Origin: Oscheius tipulae
Lineage: Eukaryota; Nematoda; Chromadorea; Rhabditida; Rhabditidae
Assembly: GCA_037178975.1 (NCBI GenBank)
Contig: JASJZH010000002.1
Location: forward strand, 1-64,000
DNA length: 64,000 bases
Direction of reading: 5' to 3'
In this document: in pieces, positions 43,801-53,855 of the stretch
Numbering within the stretch: position 1 is the first letter of the stretch
Layout: every line of letters starts with the position of its first letter
Made by a program: the position numbers and the translations under genes
Notes under the pieces: model-generated
Databases searched by the model: none
Seen by the model: the letters and a program-made list of their open reading frames with translations, nothing else
Told to the model about the DNA's origin: nothing

Positions 43801-46674
43801 GGATCAGCCTGTCTCTCTGTGTCCTTGTTTTTTTTGTCTCTCGACTTTACCACTTTCAGTAGACCCCACCAGTTACAAAACTTTCTCACGACAAAATTTT
43901 GCTGCGCGAGAATAGGCACTCTCGTGCGGTAGAGATCGTTTGCAAATTGTCCTCTTCACAAAAGTCGCCACCACTCCCAACTACTGACCTTGGTCTCTCT
44001 ATACTGTTTCATCTCCCCACAAGATCCAGGGTGTTGTAGAATTTAAGCTATGATGTCCAGTTCCGCTCGTGCTTTGCTACTTATTCACGGTTCATTGGCA
44101 GGGAACAACGATCAGGGAGGGTCTTGTCGTTGCTTACCAGCCCGATGTCTTTGTCATCAAACGACCGGGCGAGGCAGTTTGTGGTTGACAGTGAAAGAAT
44201 TCTGGAGAGTAGATGTAACTGGATTTTTTTGATAGAAAGACAGAGAAGCCTCGTGAAGAAGGGAAAGTTCTTCAGATAGTCAGATGGAAAAAAAGGCACT
44301 AAAGCCGCCACTAATCTGTCTCGTTGAGACTGTGATCTCTCTCAGTGTGTTTGAGAAAAAGTGCATGCGGGGCTTGCCTCAAGGTCAAGTAAAAGGATTT
44401 ACGGTCTAGTGAGGAAAGAAATTGAAGTAAAGGAACAACATTTTTCAGCATCTGAAGACCAACTCGCAAATCGGACAGTCCTCGGCCGGAAGCAGCTGTC
44501 AGTTCTCTCCAGCTGGCAGTGACCAACAGAACTCTATTGGACACTCACTGTCGAATGGTAGTGTGGCGAGCAGCAACAGCTCCGAAAACGACCCGCATTC
44601 GCTCTCAAACGTGACTTTTGCCCTCGGGCCTGAAATTATTAATGAATTTTCTAGAAGGAGAACGATGCTGAACAGCCTGCTTCTGCACCTGCGGTGCAGG
44701 AGTGTGTCCGGGTTAGGACGCAGCCAAAGGAGAAGATGAGCGACTCTCAAGTGCTGGAAGAATTGCGCAGGATCGTGAATCATGGCAATCCCCTGCACAA
44801 GTATGAGACGAAGAGACAGATCGGCGTCGGGTGAGTTTTTCTCTTGCTTTCTGTCTCTCTATCTGCTGTTGCTCTGTTCTTTTCAATTATCAACCTCAAA
44901 TGTTCGATTGCGGAAGGAATGCAGTTTTCTCCGCTGCCGTTTTGGTGGTCATTACACGCCGATTGGCAGGCGATTAGACTGACTGACGACTTGTATCGCT
45001 TGTTGCCTAATTCGTCTTGCATGCAGTCAGATGGTAGAACTGGCTCACGCGCCTGATCAAAAGGCCTTTTGGATAAAATTATGCTTCAGGGCATCAGGAA
45101 CAGTTTTTGTGGCTAACAAGACTGGTACCAACGATGTGGTCGCCGTCAAACGGATGGCTTTCAAATCTCAGCCAAAGAAGGAGATGCTCCTGACTGAGAT
45201 CAAAGTCATGCAACAGTTCAGACATCCGGTAGGTTCACATTTCTCTATCGTTCACGGGAAGTCTTGTCCACCTTTTCAAGTACACCCGCTTGTCTACGGG
45301 ATAGACTAAAGAGCCGCCAAGTACCCCCTTCTTTCCTAGTGTCCACAAGGAGGGATCGGAATATCTAGCGTTTTCAGAACCTGGTCAACTACATAGAGTC
45401 GTATCTAGTGGAGGCTGACGATCTTTGGGTGGTTATGGACTACTTGGAAGGAGGCAACTTGACAGATGTCGTGGTGAAGACAGAACTTGACGAGGGACAG
45501 ATAGCTACAGTTCTGAAAGAGTGTCTAAAAGCACTCAGCTTCCTTCATAGGTAAGAGACAAACAGAGACAGCCATTCTTTTACTATGATAATGCATTTCT
45601 TCAGTAACTCCATCGTCCACCGAGACATCAAAAGTGACAACGTGCTGCTCGGAATGAATGGAGAGGTCAAGTTGACCGACATGGGCTTCTGTGCCCAAAT
45701 CCATCCAGGCAGCAAACGAGATACTGTCGTCGGAACACCCTACTGGATGGCTCCTGAAATTCTAAACAAGAAAAAGTACAACTCCAAGGTTGACATCTGG
45801 TCTTTGGGAATCATGGCCCTGGAGATGATCGACGGAGAGCCGCCCTACCTCCATGAGACTCCGCTGAAGGCAATATATCTGATTGCTCAGAACGGAAAAC
45901 CAGAGATCAAGAAGAGAAACGAGCTCAGCAAGGACTTTGTCCACTTCCTAGACAGGTGTCTTGTGGTGGAGCCGGATGATCGGTAAGAAGACTGTCCATC
46001 ACTGTGAATATCTCCTCTGTCTCTCTGTCCCATTCCGACTACAGTTTCCCTTTAGTAACTCGCTTTTTCATCACGTTTCGACCACAATTACTAACTTCCC
46101 ATGAGTTTCATGCTTTTTGCAAAGTTGGAGAGCAGTATAAGCTCTACAAGTCTGTACGAGGTGAAGCTGCTAAAAACGCTATTTTTTGGGAAGGAAAACC
46201 TCTCGGAAACGGTAGGCGATCGCACTACTGCTTATCCTGAATCATTTCTTTGGGTCGATAAGATCGGCCTCAGTTTCTTCCTGCGGGGAGTTTTGCAAAA
46301 ATTTATCAACTCTATTGATGATGATCTCTCTTTTGGCATATCTGTCTCTCTCACTGTGTCTCTTGCTGTCCTCCTCCAGCCGTTTCCTTTCGCAACTGAT
46401 ATGACTCTCTCTCTCTCTCTCTTCTCTGACTCTCTGTCACTGTCTCTATCTCTCTGTCCCTGTTCGACTACAGTTCCTCTCTAGCTCTTTACTTTTTCAA
46501 ATAAGTCTCTGTCTCTCTTTCCCTGTCTCGTTGAAAACCGACCACTAACCGAGATTTTTCAGCGCCGAAGCCCAAGAACTCTTGGACCATCAGTTCATCC
46601 AGCGAGCGAAGCCTCTCAGTAGCCTCGTTCCCTACATCAAAGCTGTGAAGGAGCTCAAAGAAAAAGGCAAATAG
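40889..46674 (+). CDS. pak-1: p21-activated serine/threonine kinase (PAK)
   Basis: Exon 1 is [10 protein letters not shown] (40889-40918). The CRIB/autoinhibitory region lies in exons from 41130: [20 protein letters not shown], then [21 protein letters not shown] proline-rich linker ([21 protein letters not shown]) could bind SH3 proteins. The kinase domain starts near 44760: glycine loop RQIGVG/ASGTVFV (split by an intron), VAVKRM with the ATP-binding Lys, GGNLTDVV, catalytic loop [13 protein letters not shown], activation segment TDMGFCAQ...GTPYWMAPE, and C-terminal VKELKEKGK at 46674. The metal-binding DFG motif is DMG. The kinase acts downstream of Rac/Cdc42 on the cytoskeleton. A 2.3-kb intron region (42133-44450) is unusually long and may contain other exons. 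The symbol follows C. elegans; max-2-like identity is not excluded. Confidence 0.95.
42133..44450 (+). other. Long PAK intron with two small hydrophobic ORFs
   Basis: No PAK domain is expected here. Two short + strand frames look protein-like: 42503-42706 ([19 protein letters not shown] then a hydrophobic [11 protein letters not shown]) and 43064-43240 (58 residues with [23 protein letters not shown] and a proline-rich end). A third piece begins [17 protein letters not shown] at 43681. They may be PAK alternative exons, a nested gene or chance. Confidence 0.4.
43064..43240 (+). CDS. Candidate 58-residue small ORF in PAK intron
   Basis: The ATG at 43064 opens [16 protein letters not shown], a second hydrophobic stretch [16 protein letters not shown] and a tail [15 protein letters not shown] before TGA. 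CAG inside the fourth codon could also be a splice acceptor. No family recognised; listed because it is too hydrophobic and proline-patterned to ignore. Confidence 0.25.
   Translation: MPPQLLFPIFLHPPVLETALSKLFLVNWIAYVMEKKRPLLPFEPPRDDPPLIPPLLCP
46340..46470. repeat. CT microsatellite in last PAK intron
   Basis: Two blocks of TCTCTGTCTCTC-type repeat between kinase exons ending at 45982 and starting at 46563. Confidence 0.8.
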
Positions 46675-47509
46675 GCCAACATCGGTTTCTCCTTTTCAAA
46701 CCTGATCTTCCCATTCCCGATACGTGTTCACTTTCTGTATTTAGCCCCACCTCCTTAGGCATTTCTTCCTGTGATTTTAGCTCGTAATCGGCCCCCGGTC
46801 CCCCGCCACCTCTTTCAGTTCACAAAATCATGACTTGCCCCCGATTGAAAATGCGTTCATTTCTAGTCTTTCCTCCGAACTTTATTGAAGCCTTTTTCGC
46901 AGAAACTCAAAAAAAATCCCCAATATTACGCGTGCTTCCACAGCTCCTCCCTATTTGCTCACAGACAGTTGTAACTTCCCAGCTTTCCAATAGTATTTAT
47001 CACAAAATGTCTTCCCTGCACCCACATCATGCAAAATAAACTAGATCTGTCTTTCTTAAGCTTAAGAAAACAACAGTTTAATGTAAAACATGTCGAGTAT
47101 GAGACAAAACGAGAACACTCGATGTCTGAAACTATTGCAACCAAGGAAATACTTATCCTCTGCAACATTGTCACAGCATTCACGAGTCACAAAATAAATC
47201 AGCTACTCTTTTACGACTATTGACGTTCATTTACTTACATAGAACAAGTCCTGAGGAAAAGATGTTAACAGTACGATTTTCGAACGGCATTTGAATATGT
47301 CCTAAGTTAAGCCTATCTCGGAACGTTTCTTTGAAGAAGCAAAAGCAAACATAAATTTTCTGAAGAGATTTGATAGTAATTACCTCTTGACTGGCCGGTT
47401 TAGGAGCAGTTTGAAACAAGTGGCTTGAAACAGGAAATAGATCCCTTGTGGTGAGCTTACAGACTGAATTAACACGGTACATAATGCCGACAACATAATT
47501 TTCAATTCC
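46675..47509. other. PAK 3' flank, becoming AT-rich
   Basis: No gene supported. From about 47000 the base composition becomes AT-rich and stays so to about 48740. Confidence 0.55.
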
Positions 47510-48134
47510 ATGAAACTGCTCTATCTTGAACTTTTTAATGCTACAATTTCTCGACGAGAACGCTCAGTACAAAGAGGTGATACAAAAAAATCCATTTTTA
47601 AGACTGAACAATGCTTATTCCAGAAAATCATTAGCAAACTGGATAGGTTTCTAACGGGAAGAGTACCTTCTTCAATAGAAGCACATCAGTCAATTACACT
47701 TCACCATTATAATTATGATAACATTTCACGTCATGAGTGTATTGAAACATTTTTTGAAACCTACTACGAAGACCAACGAGATTATGGTTTGATCAAAGGA
47801 GGAAAATATCTAGCTACAATGCTAGTAATGATGAATGTTTTAGAAAATTCACAAGAGCCTTTGAATAAAGGTGATGTCAGAAATTGTAAAAGAGATAACA
47901 TATTTCAGCGTTCTCGTTACTACATCCTATAGTTTAGACCATTCCATTCATAATGCACAATTAGGCCAAAAGAACAATTGCTCAAAAGCAAATGTGCAAG
48001 TTTGCAAGAAAGGAAAAACCGATTCCGATGAAAGTGATGAAGAAACAAATTCCGACGAAAATTGCTGTTACACTTATGGCGAGCTAATAACTATCAAAAA
48101 ACGACCACTATATGATATTTATAAGAGGAACTAG
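47510..48134 (+). CDS. AT-rich two-frame ORF of unknown family
   Basis: Frame 1 (47510 to about 47870) reads MKLLYLELFNATISRRERSV ... KIISKLDRFLTGRVPSSIEA ... ETYYEDQRDYGLIKGGKYLA and has steady protein character. Frame 2, one base shifted and starting at 47871, continues MMSEIVKEITYFSVLVTTSY and ends with an acidic patch (DSDESDEETNSDEN) and PLYDIYKRN at 48134. No intron fits the shift: the only GT...AG pair (47871 to 47915) gives a stop soon after. So it is a +1 frameshift, a sequencing indel or a decayed gene. Codons are far more A/T-ending than in neighbouring genes. I do not recognise it. Confidence 0.45.
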
Positions 48135-50512
48135 TTAAGTGAATGACAATCCGGCACAACACCCTTTTAGGATAAGAGCGAAAACAGACAATGCTTCACA
48201 CACATAGGGAACAACCGCGATGGGCACAAACTTCCTGTTGAATACATCTTGTTAGGAGGTAATATAGTTGCATCATCTTTCTCACATGTTTTTTTTCAGG
48301 GCACGAGGAACTGCTAAAGCCGCTTATGAATTCAACAGTAAGTTGAACGGTAAGTTGACCGAAAATTAATTTCTGATCGGAAATTACAATATATAGCATA
48401 GACTGGTATCGCAGTATGAAACAATTGACGTACCAGGAGAGTATCCGATATGGTATCTGGATAAAATTAACCACCATTTTACGTTGCATGCTCTAACAGA
48501 ATTAGTATATCACGACGAATGACAACGGTCGGAAAATAGAAATGTTTTCATTTGCATTTTTCTTCGTAGGCTATTAATGAGTCACTTATTTACCTGTTAA
48601 CTAGTTCACTTAACGACATTGCAACAAGAAGGAGATAAAGAAGCCGAGATACAATGGTGTTTATTCCTGTTCAAGCAGAAACTTCAAATTACAACCGAAG
48701 TTCTACGTCGAAACTTTTCTTAAGGTGTGCTACAACAAGCCATTTGTTCTAGTCTATAGGCAGTCGCAAAGTTAAAGGCGCAGTCGTCGCGAGACCGCTT
48801 TGTAAAATGGAGTACAAAAGTTAACATTTCAGGGTGCATAATCGGCCGCCAATGAGAAGAATTTCTAAAAAAAAAATTGACAAGGCTTGCAGAACAAACG
48901 AAAATTTAGTTTTCAGTATTGTTCGGCTGATGATGCTTATCCAAAATATGAATATTTCACGATGGCTGGGGTTCTGTCTGTGTTATTGGAGTTGTCCGTA
49001 ACTTCGAACAAGTAGAGTGAGAGGTGGAGGAAAATGTTCTGGCAAGGCATGGCATGTCAGAACATTTTCGTTGACAAGCCAGGTTTGGGTAAATCAAGAA
49101 GCTTTTCTGCTGCATCTTGCTAAGTCAAGACGGCTGGTCCAAATACTAGCCGACACATGCTACTCCAGACAAGAATGAAAGGCGGACTAGCCTCATAACT
49201 ACGAACGCCTCACGAGCTATTTTAAGTTCTGTCCGAACTGTTCGCGGTAAGTGACCATCACTATTAGGAGAGCGGTAACTCCTTGCCCTATGGAGGCTAT
49301 TACATTCCGATTGCAATTCAGAAGGCAGTCATGTCGAGTGCGGACTGTCAGACATCTGCCATGTTCACTTCCATCGTCTTAATTGTAAGGGGTACTTCGG
49401 TATTTTTAGCTTGGCTCTTGATTCCTTGGCTCCGAATCAGCTAAGAATTGTGCTCAATTTGAGCGTAAAATCGGTAGAAAATCAAAGTTGTAGGACGAAA
49501 AAGTTGTGCTAGTAGAAAAGGAGGTACCACGATTCGACATGACGCAAAATAGCGTACTGAAGAAATAATGCATTTATACGTTTTTCGAAACGTCTGACCC
49601 GTTTTTGTCTTGTTTACTCGATTTAGTACACTTGAAAATCAAAAAATAGAGAAAAATAGGAAAAAAATGAGAGCAATTTTCTACCCAATGATTTCAATTT
49701 TTCGGTAGGTTTTGACTTCTAAATAAACACGTTTAAAGTAGACTTTTACGCTAAATCGAGTAAACACATTTTCAATCCAAAAAATAGGTCAAACGCGTCG
49801 AAAAACGCAAAAATGCATTTTTTTTCTTCAGTACACAACTTTGCGTCCAGTCGATCGTGGCGCCTTCTTTATTACTACCTGTTCTTTTATTTATTGCAAA
49901 AATAGAATAAAATTTGAAAGCGTGCCTTTTATCTGTGTATACTGTAAATTGGCGCGATTTCGACTTTCAAAGGTTCGCGAAGTTTCTCCTTCTATTCAAT
50001 TCCTATTGCTCGTAATTTTTCTCTCAAAACCTGTTGAAAACTGCGGAAAGTCGTGAAAAATGTTACATGCGAAAATATAGCTAAAAACGATAGATTAACA
50101 GCGTTCAATTACCGTACTTTCGAGTGTATACAGTCATTTTGGATTCTTTCGACATTAAATCGAGCTCTCTCTCTAGAAAACTAGTCTCCCCATTGTAAAA
50201 CCGTGCGGCAGTTGCAGTTGTGAGCGCCCCTACAATCTCTGACAGACGTGCGGCAGGTCCGGACAACATCTTCCGTTGATCTCTCCCGAAAACCGATCAA
50301 TTTTTTGCTCTCCCAGTACGTTTGAGGACTATACAATGTGGGCAGACTCATAAAATTGATGAATATGGGGAAGAAAGGGCTTGGAGGTCTGTATTTTCGG
50401 TCAAAAACTGAAAGTGTGCTATCAAACTCTGTTTTCGCCTTGCAATCTTCCTATGTTTTTGTCTACTTTTTCTCTGAACTAATTCCCCACCTTTTCGGAA
50501 AAAGCACGGGAG
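48135..50512. other. 2.4-kb gene-poor region with foldback structures
   Basis: Holds a short perfect hairpin at 49031-49068 and a larger inverted repeat at 49540-49855. Frames at 48196-48489 (-) and 49841-50056 (+) are short and unconvincing. Confidence 0.55.
49540..49855. repeat. Imperfect inverted repeat (MITE-like), about 100-bp arms
   Basis: The left arm GACGCAAAATAGCGTACTGA...TGCATTT...GTTTTTCG...GTTTACTCGATTTAG is matched in reverse by CTAAATCGAGTAAAC...CGAAAAACGC...AAATGCA...TTCAGTACACAACTTTGCGTC. The spacer of about 100 bases is AT-rich. Confidence 0.75.
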
Positions 50513-52987
50513 ATGAAGCGGTTTTTTCGACAAGTCCGCCGCTTCGTCGAGACGTTCAAGCCCGAGAAACAAGACCAAGTAAATTTCCGCTTCCATCACC
50601 GATTTAACCCCTTCTTCTGTGCATCATTAACCCTACTAAACATGGAATTACAGGCTGAAGAATCAGCCAACTCCACTCTGGCCACTCCGGCGAAGCGTAG
50701 CCGCGTAGCAGCACAAGTCCCGTCCTCTCGGTGAGTTTATTCCGCCGCCTTGTCAAAATTTTCGTCCCTGTTTTCAGCGAAACCCACTCACAGACAGCTC
50801 TCAGTCACCTTAAAGCCCAGATGAATCGACTGAACAAACCGCAGAAGGAGCAGGTCAAGAATTTCGTCCAATGGACGCAGAGTAACGAGGCCATCGCCAT
50901 TGCCTGTCTCCAAAAGTGCGGATGGAGCACGGAAATGGCCGTCGACTTGTACTACAATGTAGGTTTGAGCTGTTTTCACGAATTTCACAAAAAAAAACCT
51001 TGTTTACTAAGGCCAGAATCCCTTTTCGGTGCTTTTTGTCCCTAAAATCTTATGTTACGGGTTGCACTGGCTTGAAAAGTGTTGTTGCTTTTACTGACAG
51101 CTTTTTATCGATTTTCTTCCGCCAAAGCTTCGAGAAAACAGATCAAAAAGCACGCAACCGGTCTTATCCTAGTTGTTTCAGAATCCTGATCTGATGGCCC
51201 AGCAGCAGAACCAGAACGTCGACAAGTACCGTCTGGACGGGATGTTTAACAGCTACGCCAATGGTTCGTCGTTTTATTATTTTTTTTTCGAGCCGGAATT
51301 ACAATTCTGTTATGTGCGAACTGTTTCTGAACATCTGCACGTCGAGTTGGTGTACTGTAAAGGCGCACTATTAGGGCTCCAGAAACCCGGGTTCAACTCC
51401 ACTTGGCGGTTTGTGTTAAAATAGTGTAAGAGACGGAACTGTTGACTTTAAAGTTGTCTTTCTCATGCAGAAACCTTACTCCGTTTGAATTCGGCGCGCA
51501 GACATCGGTTCAAAAGAAAGCTGCGTGAGAAAGCAAAAATGGAGAAATAACTTTCCTGTACTAACAAATGTTGCAGATAACATTCACAAGATATTTTAAG
51601 GGTTTCGTGAGCAGACTGAACAGTTTGAACCACGTGGGAGTCTAACTTGACTCGATTTTGTTTCCTAGTCAGCGCGCTACTCGACGGAGCTGTGGGGGGG
51701 CAAAGGCCGCGCTGATTCTTCCTAGGATCTATAAAAGGGAGATCAGAAGCACTTGCACAGAGATCAGGAACAATCGATATACGCTTGCTTTAAGTGAGCC
51801 ACTGCCTCTTACCTTTTAAGTTCCTCAAGGAATCGCAGTGCGGCTTTTAGCGCTCGGACTACAAAACAAGGGCTCGGGTTCGATTTCCGTATTGCTGTAG
51901 CTTTCTTGTCTAGCAATGAATTGTTGACGTTGACTCGGGTACCTGAGGCAACACCTTTAGAAGGTTCTTTATATCATTAATCCTGTCCACAATAATTCTT
52001 TCTGCTCCAACAAAGTCAAGGCTTTCAGATCCCCGAGACGATGTCGGCTCCAAGCGAATCGGCCCGAACGGCGTGCAGCGCCTGCTGAACGACCTGCGCA
52101 TCGAGCCCGACGACCGCCGAGTCTTGATTCTTTGCTGCAAACTCAAGGCGGCTACTCAGTGCGAGTTCAGCTGGGAGGAATTCCAGTCCGGGCTGACCGA
52201 GCTCAAATGCGACACCGTGGACGGGCTGCGGACCAAACTGGACCAGCTGGACAAGGTCCTGGCCACGGACAAGCCGGCCTTCCGCGAGCTATATAACTTT
52301 ACCTTCGTCTACGGCAAGCCGGCCGGGCAGAGGAGCATGGAGCTGGATCATGCGCTCGTCTACTGGAAGATCTTGTTTAAGGAGCTATTCCCGCTACTCG
52401 AACTGTGGGAAGAATTCCTGACGACGGAACACGGCAAGGGCATCACCCAGGACACATGGAAGCTTCTGCTCGACTTCTGCTTCACAATCAATCCCGGTAC
52501 GTTTCTTATTCTTGGGCGGGTTTGAACTTGGCTGACTATCGTCAGTTTAAATCTAAGAATTGTGTAAAACTGTACCTGTCTGAACCTTTTCCATGTCTTC
52601 AGTGGCCTCTTCGTTGGAATCAGATTATACCAATACACCGACGTTTGTACTAAAACTTTGTAAGGGCTTTAACTTTGTGAGCGGTACAATTACCAACTTT
52701 TTTTTAAAGTCAGTTAGCCTCTGAAAATGATCGGGTAGTCTTCCTCAACCTAAAAAAAACTATAAAATGGTGCTTTACAAAAAGTGCTCGGGCGGGATTA
52801 ATCCCGAGTCACTCGCGTCAAGACTTAGTGTCTAGGTTACAGGTAGACGGCTACAAACAGACTCCAGAAGCATAAATTTTTTTTTTTTGCAGATCTCTCG
52901 AATTTCGACGAAGACGGCGCCTGGCCTCTCCTCATCGACCAATTCGTCGACTTCGCCCGCAACAAGCTGGCTCAGAACGCTGCCTAA
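50513..52987 (+). CDS. dcn-1: DCN1-like neddylation co-E3 (UBA plus PONY domain)
   Basis: Six exons (50513-50578, 50654-50730, 50778-50958, 51182-51263, 52029-52496, 52893-52987) sum to exactly 323 codons. After a basic N-terminal extension (MKRFFRQVRRFVETFK, then an NLS-like PAKRSR) comes the UBA-like domain MNRLNKPQKEQVKNFVQWTQ...CLQKCGWSTEMAVDLYYN. The PONY domain has CKLKAATQCEFSWEEFQSGL, GQRSMELDHALVYWKILF and the end NFDEDGAWPLLIDQFVDFAR. DCN1 proteins promote cullin neddylation with UBC12 and RBX1. The extension makes it longer than DCUN1D1 (259 residues); a start at 50821 would give the short form, so both isoforms are possible. The 765-nt intron 4 contains two tRNA-like repeats. Confidence 0.94.
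51358..51415 (+). repeat. tRNA-like repeat (T-arm half)
   Basis: GGCGCACTATTAGGGCTCCA...CCCGGGTTCAACTCCAC; the B box is GGGTTCAACTC. It lies in DCN1 intron 4. Confidence 0.45.
51832..51898 (+). repeat. tRNA-like repeat
   Basis: TGCGGCTTTTAGCGCTCGGA followed by GGGCTCGGGTTCGATTTCCG; a good B box (GGTTCGATTTC). Same intron as the preceding one, same orientation. Confidence 0.5.
52770..52858. repeat. Dispersed ACTTTACAAA/CTTAGTGT repeat, copy 2
   Basis: TGGTGCTTTACAAAAAGTGCTC...GACTTAGTGTCTAGGTTACAGGTAGACGGCTAC, diverged from 15785-15868. In the last DCN1 intron. Confidence 0.5.
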
Positions 52988-53560
52988 CTCCTCTCTCCCC
53001 ACCGATACCGGTTTGTCCCCTCTGCATAGAATTTTGATAATAGTTCCCACCCCCGTCCCTCCAAAAAAAACATACTGAGCCCCGTGTCAGAGTGTATAGC
53101 TCTCCTCTCCCTACTCTGTTGTTAGTATCGTGTATCATATAAAATTTGTTTATATTGCCTTTATCTTGTTCTAACTAATGTCTTGCGGTTTCGGCCCCTG
53201 CTAATATACCTCGTTTTCGGTCCCGCCGTTTTTTGAAATCGAACTTTGCACGGAATTTTCAAAAACCCTAGATTTTTGGTTCTTTTTGTCCTTTTTTTAG
53301 GACTTTACACACAGTATTTCGGTTATTAGATGTGTTTTATCAATGTTTTTCGTCATCGACTCGGCGTCGAAAACTACGCCAGATACGTCTAGTTTGATCC
53401 TAAAATTATCGAGAAATAGTCGGAAAACGGATTAACACCCCGATTTTGGTCTTCTACAGCATTTTCTTCCGTTTTCTAGCATATATCTTGTCAAACTAGT
53501 CATATCAGGTGTGGTTTCTGACGCTGAGTCGATTAAACACGTCTAGAACAGGTCAATAAA
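52988..53560. other. Spacer between DCN1 and CDC26-like genes with a foldback
   Basis: The 573-bp gap on the same strand holds the inverted repeat 53355-53534, ending 26 bases before the next ATG. Confidence 0.6.
53355..53534. repeat. Inverted repeat with about 41-bp arms
   Basis: CGACTCGGCGTCGAAAACTA...GTCTAGTTTGA (53355-53395) pairs with TCAAACTAGTCATATC...GACGCTGAGTCG (53494-53534), roughly 80 percent identical by eye. A small non-autonomous element or a structured 5' region of the next gene. Confidence 0.75.
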
Positions 53561-53855
53561 ATGATGCGTCGTCCGCTGACGCAGGTGGAAATGACGAAGG
53601 AAGATGTGCTCGAAATGAGCCAGCTCTACCAGGCCCAAATCGAGAAGCAGGTCCGTCAGGCGGCCGACACGACGCCAGAAGCCCTGATCTGTCCGCAGAT
53701 GCCAGATAGCAGGTGCGTTTTGCTCTAAACCGACAGAAAAAGTTAAATTTAGACACGAGGAAGAGAGCCCGCGCTGTTCCAGCGCTCTCGAGACACATAC
53801 AGTTCATGTTATCTGTGCCGATGCGCCAACGACGTCGTCCACTCAAACGCCGTGA
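53561..53855 (+). CDS. Small protein resembling APC/C subunit CDC26
   Basis: Two exons (53561-53712, 53753-53855; 40-nt intron) give an 84-residue protein. The start MMRRPLTQVEMTKEDVLEMS resembles CDC26, whose N-terminus is MLRRKPTRLELKLDDIEE and inserts into APC6/CDC16. The rest is low complexity (ESPRCSSALET, TTSSTQTP), as in CDC26, where only the first 25 or so residues and a short helix are conserved. If correct it stabilises the anaphase-promoting complex in the nucleus. Assignment rests on a short N-terminal match and on size. It lies between DCN1 and CSTF1 on the same strand. Confidence 0.45.

Noticed and set aside
48196-48489. - strand ORF downstream of the AT-rich ORF
   Set aside because: Composition looks like a chance frame in AT-rich DNA; no domain or splice support.
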